Below the pieces are notes generated by a model, which saw nothing but the letters and a program-made list of their open reading frames with translations, had not been told where the DNA came from and did not search any database. Position numbers and translations under genes: made by a program. Below, one piece after another: positions 13,910 through 19,994 of a stretch of 22,022 bases of DNA (positions are counted from its first letter, which is position 1; each line of letters starts with the position of its first letter). This stretch comes from DASTPP01 sp035762175 (GTDB lineage Bacteria; Myxococcota_A; Polyangia; Polyangiales; Polyangiaceae), in contig DASTPP010000384.1 of NCBI GenBank assembly GCA_035762175.1, positions 1 through 22,022 on the forward strand, read 5' to 3'.

Positions 13910-14039
13910 TTCGGCATTTGGCGTCGATTTCCAATGACAACGGAACGAACACCCGGCTCGACCTCCGCGCCGACCCGAGCGGGACGGCCCGACGCGCGCC
14001 AGCGCCCGGCCAAAACCCGGTTGGAATACCTAACCCTCT
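13910..14039 (+). repeat. Dispersed ~130-bp repeat, copy C
   Basis: Ungapped alignment to copy B at 10716 with about 17 differences in 130; conserved CCGGTTGG again lies 107 bases from TTCGGC. It replaces the 5' end of the minus-strand surface-protein gene. An ATG (13934) opens a frame in the repeat (MTTERTPGSTSAPTRAGRPD) that runs out of the repeat to 14392. Confidence 0.85.
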
Positions 14040-14406
14040 ACGCGGGCAGCGCGGGCGCCGGGGTGCTCTGGTGCTTGCTCGCCGGCCCGCTCCTGCGCGG
14101 CCTGGTCGACCCCTCGCTCGACGAGCCCGACGACCGGCGGCTGCGGGCGGCGATGTCTGCGACGCGCGTGCCGGCGCTCGAGGCGATCTCGATCGGGGCG
14201 AAGTGCGCGCTGCGGGCGATGCGGCCGGGGGCGGCGCCGTTACACCCGCCGTGCTCGATGAGGCTGGCGAAGCAGCGGGCCGGCGCCCCCGACGGACGCG
14301 ATCGCGACCCCGGCCCCCAGCCTGCGAGGGTCGACCCCTCTCGATCTATCTCGCCTGGTTGCCTGCCCCTACCCCACCATCGCCTCTTTTAGCTCGGTTG
14401 TTACGC
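14040..14406. other. Unassigned sequence between repeat copy C and the inverted-repeat island
   Basis: No intact gene is supported here. The frame continuing from repeat copy C (stop at 14390-14392) reads AGSAGAGVLWCLLAGPLLRG followed by helical-looking sequence to MSATRVPALEAISIGAKCAL. It might be a remnant of a membrane or GMC-oxidoreductase-like protein, but I cannot assign it. Beyond ~14230 the translation is low-complexity. Base composition becomes less GC-rich near 14340-14400 as the noncoding island begins. Confidence 0.4.
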
Positions 14407-14429
14407 CGGGCGACCTGAACCATCGCCCG
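14407..14429. repeat. 7-bp perfect stem-loop
   Basis: CGGGCGA (14407-14413) pairs with TCGCCCG (14423-14429) around a nine-base loop. It is the first of the closely spaced inverted repeats of the island at 14407-14685. Confidence 0.7.
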
Positions 14430-14430
14430 A

Positions 14431-14448
14431 TCTATTACCGGTAATAGA
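14431..14448. repeat. 18-bp perfect palindrome
   Basis: TCTATTACCGGTAATAGA is its own reverse complement. A gapless palindrome of this length is a strong candidate for a dimeric protein binding site. It is notably AT-rich for this genome. Confidence 0.85.
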
Positions 14449-14451
14449 ATC

Positions 14452-14493
14452 GTGATGGTGACCATCACCCGGGAAACAACGGTAGTAGCTTCG
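14452..14493 (+). repeat. Island direct repeat R1 with palindromic head
   Basis: R1 begins GTGATGGTGACCATCAC (8-bp arms around one base) and continues CCGGGAAACAACGGTAG. It matches R2 at 14579 over about 28 of the first 35 positions. The head recurs a third time at 14623. Confidence 0.75.
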
Positions 14494-14514
14494 GCCGCCT
14501 GGCGAGCGAATCTT

Positions 14515-14562
14515 GTTAGGTTCTTGTGGCGCCCGGCGATGGGCGCCCACCACGAACCTTAC
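14515..14562. repeat. Long imperfect hairpin between R1 and R2
   Basis: The left arm GTTAGGTTCTTGTGGCGCCC (14515-14534) pairs with the right arm (14541-14562) across a 6-base GGCGAT loop. There are about 18 base pairs, two mismatches and two single-base bulges. It could be the core of a structured RNA or a cruciform site. Confidence 0.7.
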
Positions 14563-14578
14563 ACGGGTAGTGCCGACC

Positions 14579-14617
14579 GTGATGGTGACCTAGGCCCGGG
14601 GTAACAACGTTAGTTCG
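14579..14617 (+). repeat. Island direct repeat R2
   Basis: GTGATGGTGACCTAGGCCCG, then GGGTAACAACGTTAGTTCG, repeats R1 (14452) with the right half of the palindromic head changed. Spacing between R1 and R2 starts is 127 bases. Confidence 0.7.
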
Positions 14618-14622
14618 ACCCC

Positions 14623-14637
14623 TGATGGTCACCATCA
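14623..14637. repeat. Third TGATGGTsACCATCA palindrome
   Basis: TGATGGTCACCATCA has perfect 7-bp arms around one central base. It repeats the palindromic head seen at 14452 and, half-intact, at 14579, so this is a three-member site family within 185 bases. Confidence 0.75.
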
Positions 14638-14650
14638 AAAAGTAGTACGC

Positions 14651-14685
14651 GAAATAAAAACCCCCACGTTTTTGGTTCGGGGGTT
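14651..14685 (-). terminator. Intrinsic terminator for minus-strand transcription
   Basis: On the minus strand AACCCCC (14685-14679) pairs with GGGGGTT (14665-14659) around a 13-base loop and is followed by TTTATTTC. The T-rich tail is exceptional for this GC-rich window. It would end transcripts coming from the DUF1330-like remnant side. The ~90 bases to 14777 hold nothing recognised. Confidence 0.6.
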
Positions 14686-14777
14686 CGAGTCGGCGTTGTT
14701 CGCGACCCGCGAGCAGGGGCCGGGGTCGGGGCAACGTCGATGCCCCCCTCGGTCACCGAGCGCGACGATTCGTCACG

Positions 14778-14985
14778 TCAGGGTGCGAGGCTCTGCGTCG
14801 GCTGCAACACCGCCTCGGCCAGCGCCGAGAGGCGGACGGGGTCTGCCTTCGCATAGTCCGGATCGGCGATCATGTCGGCGAAGGCGCGTCGGCTCGGGTA
14901 GCGGACGAGCGTGACCGCGTCCCAGGCCTGGCCCGGCTCCGCCGCGAGCGGGGTGCCGCCGTCGCCGGGCCGCGTACCGCCGTGG
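14778..14985 (-). pseudogene. C-terminal remnant of a DUF1330-like protein
   Basis: A minus-strand frame ending at TGA 14780-14778 reads WDAVTLVRYPSRRAFADMIA, then DPDYAKADPVRLSALAEAVL. This closely follows the C-terminal half of DUF1330/NIPSNAP-like ferredoxin-fold proteins ('WDAVxLxRYPSRRAFLDMxxDPxY'). Upstream in the same frame a TGA occurs at about 14990 with no start codon in between, and the N-terminal strand of the fold is missing. The gene is therefore broken. The terminator at 14651-14685 may be its original one. Confidence 0.6.
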
Positions 14986-15072
14986 CGGCCGGGCGAAGCT
15001 CATTCCGGGCTTTGCCGTGGCTCGAAAAGGCCCGGGCTGTACTCGGCCCCGGCGAGAGCCATCGTAAGGGCC

Positions 15073-15618
15073 ATGGCGACCAAGCGCGGCAAGCGACCCC
15101 TCCTCACCGTCGGCCACGGGCCGGCCGACCGGCACCGCCTCGCCGAGCTGCTCGCGGGCGCGAAGGTGGCGCTGGTGGTCGATGTCCGGCGCTTCCCGGG
15201 CAGCCGCACCAACCCCGACGTGCGCCGCGAAGAGCTGGCCCGCTGGCTGCCCGAGGCGGGCATCGACTACCGCTGGGAAGAGCGGCTCGGCGGGCGGCGA
15301 CGCCTTCGCGCCGGCGAGCCCGAGCCCGACACCTGGTGGACCGTGGCCGCCTTCCGGGCGTACGCGGCGTACACCCGCACGCCCGACTTCCGCGCCGCGC
15401 TCGACGAGGTGCTCGCCGAGGCGGCCGCGCGCACGGTGGCCGTGCTCTGCAGCGAGAGCGTCTGGTGGCGGTGCCACCGCCGCCTCATCGCCGACGTGAC
15501 CGCGCTGGGCCGGGGCGTGCCGGTGCTGCACCTGATGCCCGACGGGCGCCTCGCCGAGCACCGAACGGCCGAGGGGGCGCGGCGACTCGAGGGCGGCGAT
15601 CTTCTTTGGGACGGGTGA
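15073..15618 (+). CDS. DUF488 family protein
   Basis: A 181-residue complete member of the DUF488 family (PF04343): LLTVGHGPADRHRLAELLAG (about 9-28), then VALVVDVRRFPGSRTNPDVR. RREELARWLPEAGIDYRWEE follows, with LGG just after it. Near the C-terminus AVLCSESVWWRCHRRLIADV carries the conserved 'CxE....CHR..I' signature, and VLHLMPDGRLAEH follows. The biochemical role of the family is unknown; the Cys/His pair suggests metal or nucleic-acid chemistry. ATG 15073 is preceded by TAAGGG at proper spacing. It stands alone on the plus strand. Confidence 0.85.
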   Translation: MATKRGKRPLLTVGHGPADRHRLAELLAGAKVALVVDVRRFPGSRTNPDVRREELARWLPEAGIDYRWEERLGGRRRLRAGEPEPDTWWTVAAFRAYAAYTRTPDFRAALDEVLAEAAARTVAVLCSESVWWRCHRRLIADVTALGRGVPVLHLMPDGRLAEHRTAEGARRLEGGDLLWDG

Positions 15619-15749
15619 CCGCGCCGACGGCGCGCGGCCCGTGACGGCGAAGGCGCGACCGGCGGCGAGCCCGGGCGCTTTCAATTCGTCCACCCCCCCC
15701 GGCTGGCGTTCCCTCCGCTTCGCTCCGTGGCCCTGCCCGTACGTAAGCG

Positions 15750-15780
15750 CTGTCGGGCGAACGCTCTCGTCGCCCAACAG
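15750..15780. repeat. 11-bp inverted repeat upstream of the S41 peptidase
   Basis: CTGTCGGGCGA (15750-15760) and TCGCCCAACAG (15770-15780) are inverted copies with one mismatch around nine bases. The site is 40-70 bases before the S41 lipoprotein ATG and may be an operator. The rest of 15619-15819 shows no gene. Confidence 0.5.
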
Positions 15781-15819
15781 AGCCTAGAGCGGCGCTCGAA
15801 GCAAGGCCTCGAGCTCGCC

Positions 15820-17328
15820 ATGACGTACCTTGGGCGCGTGCGAACCTCGCCCCGCCCAGCCCCCGCCTCGCCCCGGCCTCTCTCGCGGGCGCCGCACCTC
15901 GTTCGGCTCGCGTTCGGCGCCGCGTTCGCGGCGGGCTGCGGCGCCTCGCCCCCCGCCGCGGGCCCGCGCACGGGGGCGACGGCGGCCGCCGAGCTCCGCG
16001 AGTATGCGCGGTTCGTCCGCGACGTGCACCCGGCGCCCTTCCGCTTCGTCGAGGCGTCGGCGTTCGAAGCGCGGGTCGAGCAAGAGGCCGGCGCCCTCGA
16101 GGGCTCGGTCGCCCCGACCGAGCTCGAGGTCGTCGGCGCGTTCCGGCGCGTGCTCGCCCCGCTCGGCGACGCGCACGTCGCGGTGACCAGCGGCGTGTTT
16201 CAGCCCGGCGCGGCGGGCGCGTCGTTCTTGCCCCTGCTCGTCGCCGACGTGGAGGGCGCCCTGCTCATCGACGCGGCCTCCGACCCGCGCCTGGTCGGCG
16301 CCGAGCTGGTCGCCGTCGACGGCGTGCCGGCCGCCGAGCTGCGGCGGCGGCTCGAGCCGCTCGTCGTGAAAGACGGCGTCAACCCGGCGGCGACGCGGCG
16401 AGGCCTCGAGCGCGACTTCACCGCCTTGTTTCACGCGACGTTCGGCATGGCGCCCAGCTACCGCGTCGCCTACGGCGCCGGCGCCGGCGCCGCCGAGGTG
16501 GCGCTCGCCGGCGCGGGCCGCGAATCGGTGCAGGCCCTCGGCGCGCAGCGCAAGTCGGCCCCTTCGCGGGGCGCGCCGGCGCACGACGGGGCGCAGTCGC
16601 CCTTCACCCTGCCGCCGGTCGAGGGGGCGATCTGGCTGCGCCTACCGAGCTTCGGCTCGCCCGACCAGGCCGGCTACCGCGCCGCGATCGACGCCGTCAT
16701 GGCCTCGGCGACCGGAGCGCCGGCCCTCGTCGTCGACCTGCGGGGCAACGAGGGGGGCTTTCGCACCCACGGCATCGCGCTGCTCAACCACCTCTTGGCG
16801 CGCCCCTACCGGCAGTGGACGCGCATGACCGCGCGCGTGCGCGAGCTGCCCGAGCCCTACGCGGGGCGCGCCACCGCCGCCTTCGGCACCGACCTGGGCG
16901 CCTTGCGGGGCTTCCCTCCCGAGCCGGCCGGCGGACAGTACGTGCTCGAGGGCGACCCGCTCGCCGACCGCATGGTGCCCTCGGGGGCCTTCGCCGGGCG
17001 GGTGCTCGCGCTGGCCGACGGGCGGACGAACTCGGCCGCCAACGAGCTGCTGGTCGCGCTGAAGCACGCCCGGCCCGACGCGATCTTGATCGGCGAAGAA
17101 GTGGGCGGGGCCTGCGACGAGCACGTCGGCGAGCTGCCCACCACCTGGACGACGCCGACCTTCGGGGTGAGCGTGCTGATGTCCATTCTGCGGCTCGAGC
17201 ACGTGAGCGTGCCCGGCTGCCGGCCCGGGCGCGGCCTCGCCCCCGACGTCGCCGTACGCTACAGCCGGGCCGACTTCGACGCGGGCCGAGACCCGTACGA
17301 CGCGGCCGTGCGCGAGGCGCTGCGCTGA
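15820..17328 (+). CDS. S41-family (tricorn/CTP-like) serine peptidase, lipoprotein
   Basis: A 502-residue protein from ATG 15820 (GTG 15838 and upstream GTG 15727 are alternatives). A signal segment LVRLAFGAAFAAGC ends in a lipobox with C40, so it is probably anchored in the outer envelope. The N-terminal ~200 residues (YARFVRDVHPAPFRFV, then LGDAHVAVTSG) are the helical and PDZ-like part. The S41 catalytic core has IWLRLPSFGSPDQAGYRAAI, ALVVDLRGNEGG, and the nucleophile region DGRTNSAANELLVALK with S405, followed by ILIGEEVGGACDEH and GLAPDVAV. These match the 'DLRxNxGG', 'TxSAAE' and 'PD' landmarks. Substrates are unknown. It is monocistronic by spacing. Confidence 0.85.
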   Translation: MTYLGRVRTSPRPAPASPRPLSRAPHLVRLAFGAAFAAGCGASPPAAGPRTGATAAAELREYARFVRDVHPAPFRFVEASAFEARVEQEAGALEGSVAPTELEVVGAFRRVLAPLGDAHVAVTSGVFQPGAAGASFLPLLVADVEGALLIDAASDPRLVGAELVAVDGVPAAELRRRLEPLVVKDGVNPAATRRGLERDFTALFHATFGMAPSYRVAYGAGAGAAEVALAGAGRESVQALGAQRKSAPSRGAPAHDGAQSPFTLPPVEGAIWLRLPSFGSPDQAGYRAAIDAVMASATGAPALVVDLRGNEGGFRTHGIALLNHLLARPYRQWTRMTARVRELPEPYAGRATAAFGTDLGALRGFPPEPAGGQYVLEGDPLADRMVPSGAFAGRVLALADGRTNSAANELLVALKHARPDAILIGEEVGGACDEHVGELPTTWTTPTFGVSVLMSILRLEHVSVPGCRPGRGLAPDVAVRYSRADFDAGRDPYDAAVREALR

Positions 17329-17360
17329 AACGTCGTGCCGGCCTTCGCGGGCGCCGAAAC

Positions 17361-17378
17361 CTGACATAAGGCTGTCAG
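17361..17378. promoter_or_regulatory. Inverted repeat operator candidate upstream of the Rid-family gene
   Basis: CTGACA (17361-17366) and TGTCAG (17373-17378) are perfect inverted 6-mers with a six-base spacer, flanked by GCGCC on both sides. It lies 105 bases before the Rid-family ATG in an otherwise empty 155-bp gap. Confidence 0.4.
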
Positions 17379-17483
17379 TGGCGCCGCCTACAACGCGTCG
17401 ACGCCGCCGTTTACCATCTCATCTCGAGAGACCACGTAGCTCTCACCGCGCGACGAGCGCTCATCACCAACGAAAGGACTGCC

Positions 17484-17885
17484 ATGGCCCACGACATCAT
17501 CAACCCCCGAGAGTTGCACGACCCCGTCCCGTTCGGCTACAGCCACACCGCCGCCGTCCCGGCCGGCGCGCGGCTGGTCGTGGTCGCGGGTCAGTACGGC
17601 TCCGGCCCGGACGGCCTGGTGGTCTCGGCCGACTTCGCCGAGCAGGTGCGCCGAGCGTTCCACAACGTGGGCGTGGCCCTCGCCGCCCACGGCCTCGAGC
17701 TCGGCCACGTGATTCAGCTGAGAACGTATGTGGTTACCATCGACCGCGACAAGCTGCGCACGATCGGCGAGGTCGTGGCGAGCCACTGGGGCGCGAGGCC
17801 GCCCCCGCAAACCCTCCTCGGGGTCGCCGGCCTGGCGATGCCCGACATGCTGTTCGAGGTCGAGGCCCTGGCGGCGCGGCCCTGA
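17484..17885 (+). CDS. Rid-family (RidA-like) protein lacking the usual arginine
   Basis: A 133-residue chorismate-mutase-fold protein: FGYSHTAAVPAGARLVVVAG, QYGSGPDGLVV, then FAEQVRRAFHNVGVALAAHG, VIQLRTYVV and FEVEALA. All are standard RidA landmarks. The trimer active site of RidA uses an Arg in 'PxRT'; here the same place reads PPPQTLLGV, with Gln. Known family biology is that members without this Arg do not hydrolyse imines, so it may bind a different metabolite. GAAAGGA precedes ATG 17484. The TfoX-like gene follows 59 bases later on the same strand. Confidence 0.85.
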   Translation: MAHDIINPRELHDPVPFGYSHTAAVPAGARLVVVAGQYGSGPDGLVVSADFAEQVRRAFHNVGVALAAHGLELGHVIQLRTYVVTIDRDKLRTIGEVVASHWGARPPPQTLLGVAGLAMPDMLFEVEALAARP

Positions 17886-17944
17886 ACGACCGCCGAGGCC
17901 CGAAAAAGTGGAGGGCGCCGGCCTCGGGTGGCAGACTCTCGGCC

Positions 17945-18652
17945 GTGGCCCGCCGCGACCCGTTCGAGTCATTGCCCGCGAGCAAGAAGAGAGCCCTCCC
18001 CTTCCCCTTCGTGCTCGACGAGCTGGCGCCGCTCGACCCGATAACCCGCCCGATGTTCGGCGCGCTCGGGGTTTACGTCGGCGAGCGCATCGTGATGATC
18101 CTGCGCGACAAGGGCCCCGCCGATTCGGACAGCGGCGTCTGGCTCGCCTACGAGCCCGCGCACGAGGCGTCCGTCATGGCCGCCCTCCCCCGGCTTTTGC
18201 CCATCGATATCTTCCGCCACAAGGTGGCAGGCTGGAAGAAGCTCGCGGCGCGCTCCCCCGAATTCGAAGAAGACGTGAGCACCGTCTGCGCGCTCGTGCT
18301 CGAAGGCGACGCTCGCATCGGCAAGGTGCCCGGCGCGAAGCGGCCGCGCGCGGCGGGCGCGCAGTCTCGCGCCGCGGCGAAGAAAGCGTCGACCCCCGCG
18401 GCGGCGGGGCGCGTGGCGCCGGGCGCGAAGTCGGGCGCGAAGCCGGCCACGAAGTCGAGCGCGAAGTCGAGCGCGAAGTCGAGCGCGAAGTCGAGCACGA
18501 AGCCGAGAACGAAGTCGGGCTCGAAGCCGGTCACGAAGCCGAACGCGAAGCCGGGCGCGAAGCCGGGCGCGAAGCCGGGCGCGAAGCTGGCCACGAAGCC
18601 GGGCGCGAAGCGGGCGGCGAAGAAGCCGCCGCGCTTACTGCAAGGCGGGTGA
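17945..18652 (+). CDS. TfoX-like N-terminal domain protein with histone-H1-like Lys/Ala tail
   Basis: A 235-residue protein from GTG 17945. Residues ~25-130 form a conserved domain of unknown function related to TfoX/Sxy N-termini: TRPMFGALGVYVGERIVMIL, SGVWLAYEPAHEASV, GWKKLAARSPEFEEDV and ARIGKVPGAKRP. Homologues usually stop just after 'RIGKVP'. Here a ~100-residue basic tail follows, built of four-residue units (K-S/P-x-A/T; for example KSSAKSSAKSSAKSST), resembling histone H1 C-termini and myxobacterial H1-like proteins. The tail should be disordered and bind DNA nonspecifically, which would bring the domain to the nucleoid. The 12-bp DNA repeats encoding it vary easily in copy number. 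Confidence 0.75.
   Translation: MARRDPFESLPASKKRALPFPFVLDELAPLDPITRPMFGALGVYVGERIVMILRDKGPADSDSGVWLAYEPAHEASVMAALPRLLPIDIFRHKVAGWKKLAARSPEFEEDVSTVCALVLEGDARIGKVPGAKRPRAAGAQSRAAAKKASTPAAAGRVAPGAKSGAKPATKSSAKSSAKSSAKSSTKPRTKSGSKPVTKPNAKPGAKPGAKPGAKLATKPGAKRAAKKPPRLLQGG
18426..18616 (+). repeat. 12-bp tandem repeats encoding the Lys-rich tail
   Basis: Units of GCGAAGTCGAGC (several exact copies from about 18465) and GCGAAGCCGGGC (from about 18550) repeat in phase with the codons, so each unit adds four residues and length changes keep the frame. Confidence 0.85.
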
Positions 18653-18680
18653 GGCGCGGTCGGGGCGCCCGAGCGTCGCG

Positions 18681-19490
18681 TCAGTCGACGCCCCCGCGGG
18701 TGACGATCGCCAGGGCGTCTTTGCTCGCGGCGGTCGCGGCGAAGAACGTCTCGATGCGCAGCTCTTGCAGGGTGATGTCGAGGGGCGTGCCGAGGGTGGT
18801 GATGGTCGTGAAGAGGTCGACCACGAAGTCGCCGCGCCGCAGCGTCACGGGCACCAAGACCCGCGGGGGGCGGGCGGCGTGCGCGGCGTGCTCGGGCGAG
18901 AGCGCGGCGTGGGCGGCGTTCGCGAGCGCGAGGACTTCGTCGTCTTCGGCGTCGCGCGCGCCCGCCGACAGCTCGCCGCGCAGCCGGCGCACGACGTGGC
19001 CGGCCGCCTCGGGCCAGTTGGCGACCGCCGGCTTCAACCCCTCGTCGGAGAGCAGCATGCGGGCGACGTTGTTCTTGCCCCGCCAGCGCGGGGCGAAGAA
19101 CGCCAAGAGCTCGACGGCGGCGGCGTTCGCGAGCAGCACGTCGTAGCGGCGGTTCACCACGAGCGCGGGGTTCGGCTCGCTCGCCTCGAGGATGTGCGCG
19201 AGCGCCGCGCGCACCTCGGACATCGCCGCCGCGTCGAGCGGCGTCTCGCGGAAGGCCGCCGCGTAGCCGGCGGCCTCGAGCAGGGCGTTGCGATCGCGGA
19301 GGGGCACGTCAAGATGCTCGGCCAGCGTGAGGATCATCTCGCGGCTCGGGCTCGCCCGGCCGGTCTCGACGAAGCTGAGGTGGCGCGTCGAGACGCCCGC
19401 CTCGAGCGCGAGCGCGAGCTGACTCTTGCCCCGCGACGACCGCCACGCGCGGATCATGGGGCCGACGGCCGGGGCGGGCGGCGTGCTCAT
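18681..19490 (-). CDS. XRE/MmyB-type transcriptional regulator
   Basis: A 269-residue regulator. Residues ~10-70 form an XRE helix-turn-helix: IRAWRSSRGKSQLALALEAG, VSTRHLSFVETGRASPSREM, then LAEHLDVPLRDRNALLEAAG. Residues ~95-265 match the MmyB-like ligand-binding domain: ILEASEPNPALVVNRRYDVL, LANAAAVELLAFF, NVARMLLSDEGLKP, WPEAAGHVVRRLRGE and the closing LRIETFFAAT. The family binds fatty-acid-like ligands in known examples and usually represses neighbouring metabolic genes. It starts at ATG 19490-19488, 13 bases after the NTF2-like stop, as the last gene of a three-gene operon with an alpha/beta hydrolase. No strong ribosome site precedes it, so coupling to the upstream gene is likely. Confidence 0.88.
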   Translation of the reverse strand: MSTPPAPAVGPMIRAWRSSRGKSQLALALEAGVSTRHLSFVETGRASPSREMILTLAEHLDVPLRDRNALLEAAGYAAAFRETPLDAAAMSEVRAALAHILEASEPNPALVVNRRYDVLLANAAAVELLAFFAPRWRGKNNVARMLLSDEGLKPAVANWPEAAGHVVRRLRGELSAGARDAEDDEVLALANAAHAALSPEHAAHAARPPRVLVPVTLRRGDFVVDLFTTITTLGTPLDITLQELRIETFFAATAASKDALAIVTRGGVD

Positions 19491-19503
19491 GCGGCGGGCA
19501 GTA

Positions 19504-19863
19504 TCAGCCGGGCGCCTTGTCGAGGAAACCGTAAACCGAGCGGATCCGATCGCCGTCGAGCAGCACGACGTCGAAGCCCACCGCGGCCGGCTCGGCCGCC
19601 CCCGGCGGGGCCGCGTGCCAGGTGAAGCGCGCCTGGGCGTGGTGCCGGTCGACCGCGCCGGCGAGCGAGAACGTCAACCCGGGGAACTGCCGCTGCACCG
19701 CGGCGATCAACGCGTCGAGCTCGTCGCGGCCGTTCACGACGGCCAGCGGGTCGGCGTAGTGGCAGTCGGCGGTGCAGAGCGCCTCGAGGGCGGCGCGCCG
19801 GCGCGCCGCGTCGGTCTCGTTCCAGGCGTTCAGGTAGTTCGTCACGATCGCTTCGATGGTCAT
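19504..19863 (-). CDS. NTF2-like/SnoaL-fold protein
   Basis: A complete 119-residue single-domain protein. It begins MTIEAIVTNYLNAWNETDAA, has LEALCTADCHYADPLAVVNG, then RDELDALIAAVQRQFPGLTF and RFTWHAAPPG, and ends GFDVVLLDGDRIRSVYGFLD. This is the normal cone-shaped NTF2/SnoaL-2 layout, in which 'W.exd.aaR...L...c...v.Y.DP' is the signature. Such proteins act as small isomerases, cyclases or ligand carriers; substrate unknown. GAGG precedes its ATG. It lies between the hydrolase and the MmyB-type regulator, 131 bases from the first and 13 from the second. Confidence 0.85.
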   Translation of the reverse strand: MTIEAIVTNYLNAWNETDAARRRAALEALCTADCHYADPLAVVNGRDELDALIAAVQRQFPGLTFSLAGAVDRHHAQARFTWHAAPPGAAEPAAVGFDVVLLDGDRIRSVYGFLDKAPG

Positions 19864-19900
19864 GCGGTAGCCTCTTTTCGTCGTCGAAGGGAGAAAGGAC

Positions 19901-19972
19901 TGTCGTCGCCGGGGCGGGGAACGATTGTCGTCGCCGAGGCGGGGAACGATCGTCGCCGGGGCGGGGAGCGAT
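19901..19972. repeat. Three tandem ~25-bp repeats between hydrolase and NTF2-like genes
   Basis: TGTCGTCGCCGGGGCGGGGA(ACGAT) at 19901-19925 is repeated at 19926-19950 with one change, and a 22-base third unit follows to 19972. The array fills the gap within the minus-strand operon and ends 22 bases short of the hydrolase stop. Confidence 0.8.
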
Positions 19973-19994
19973 CGCCGCGCGGGGGCGCCGGGCC

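Noticed and set aside
5577..14039. Repeat copies as integron attC or phage att sites
   Set aside because: They lack the inverted R/L core-site structure of attC sites and no integrase is present; the copies are ungapped, whereas attC spacers vary.
14041..14230. Sequence after repeat copy C as a GMC oxidoreductase or membrane-protein fragment
   Set aside because: Only vague resemblance over ~50 residues with no diagnostic motif, so it was left unassigned.
14676..14695. GGGGGTTCGAGTC resembles a tRNA T-arm
   Set aside because: The flanking five bases do not form a T-stem, and no acceptor, D or anticodon stems can be drawn around it.
14516..14734. 72-codon minus-strand frame across the inverted-repeat island
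   Set aside because: It runs through the terminator and palindromes, has no ribosome site, and its sequence shows no protein-like conservation pattern.
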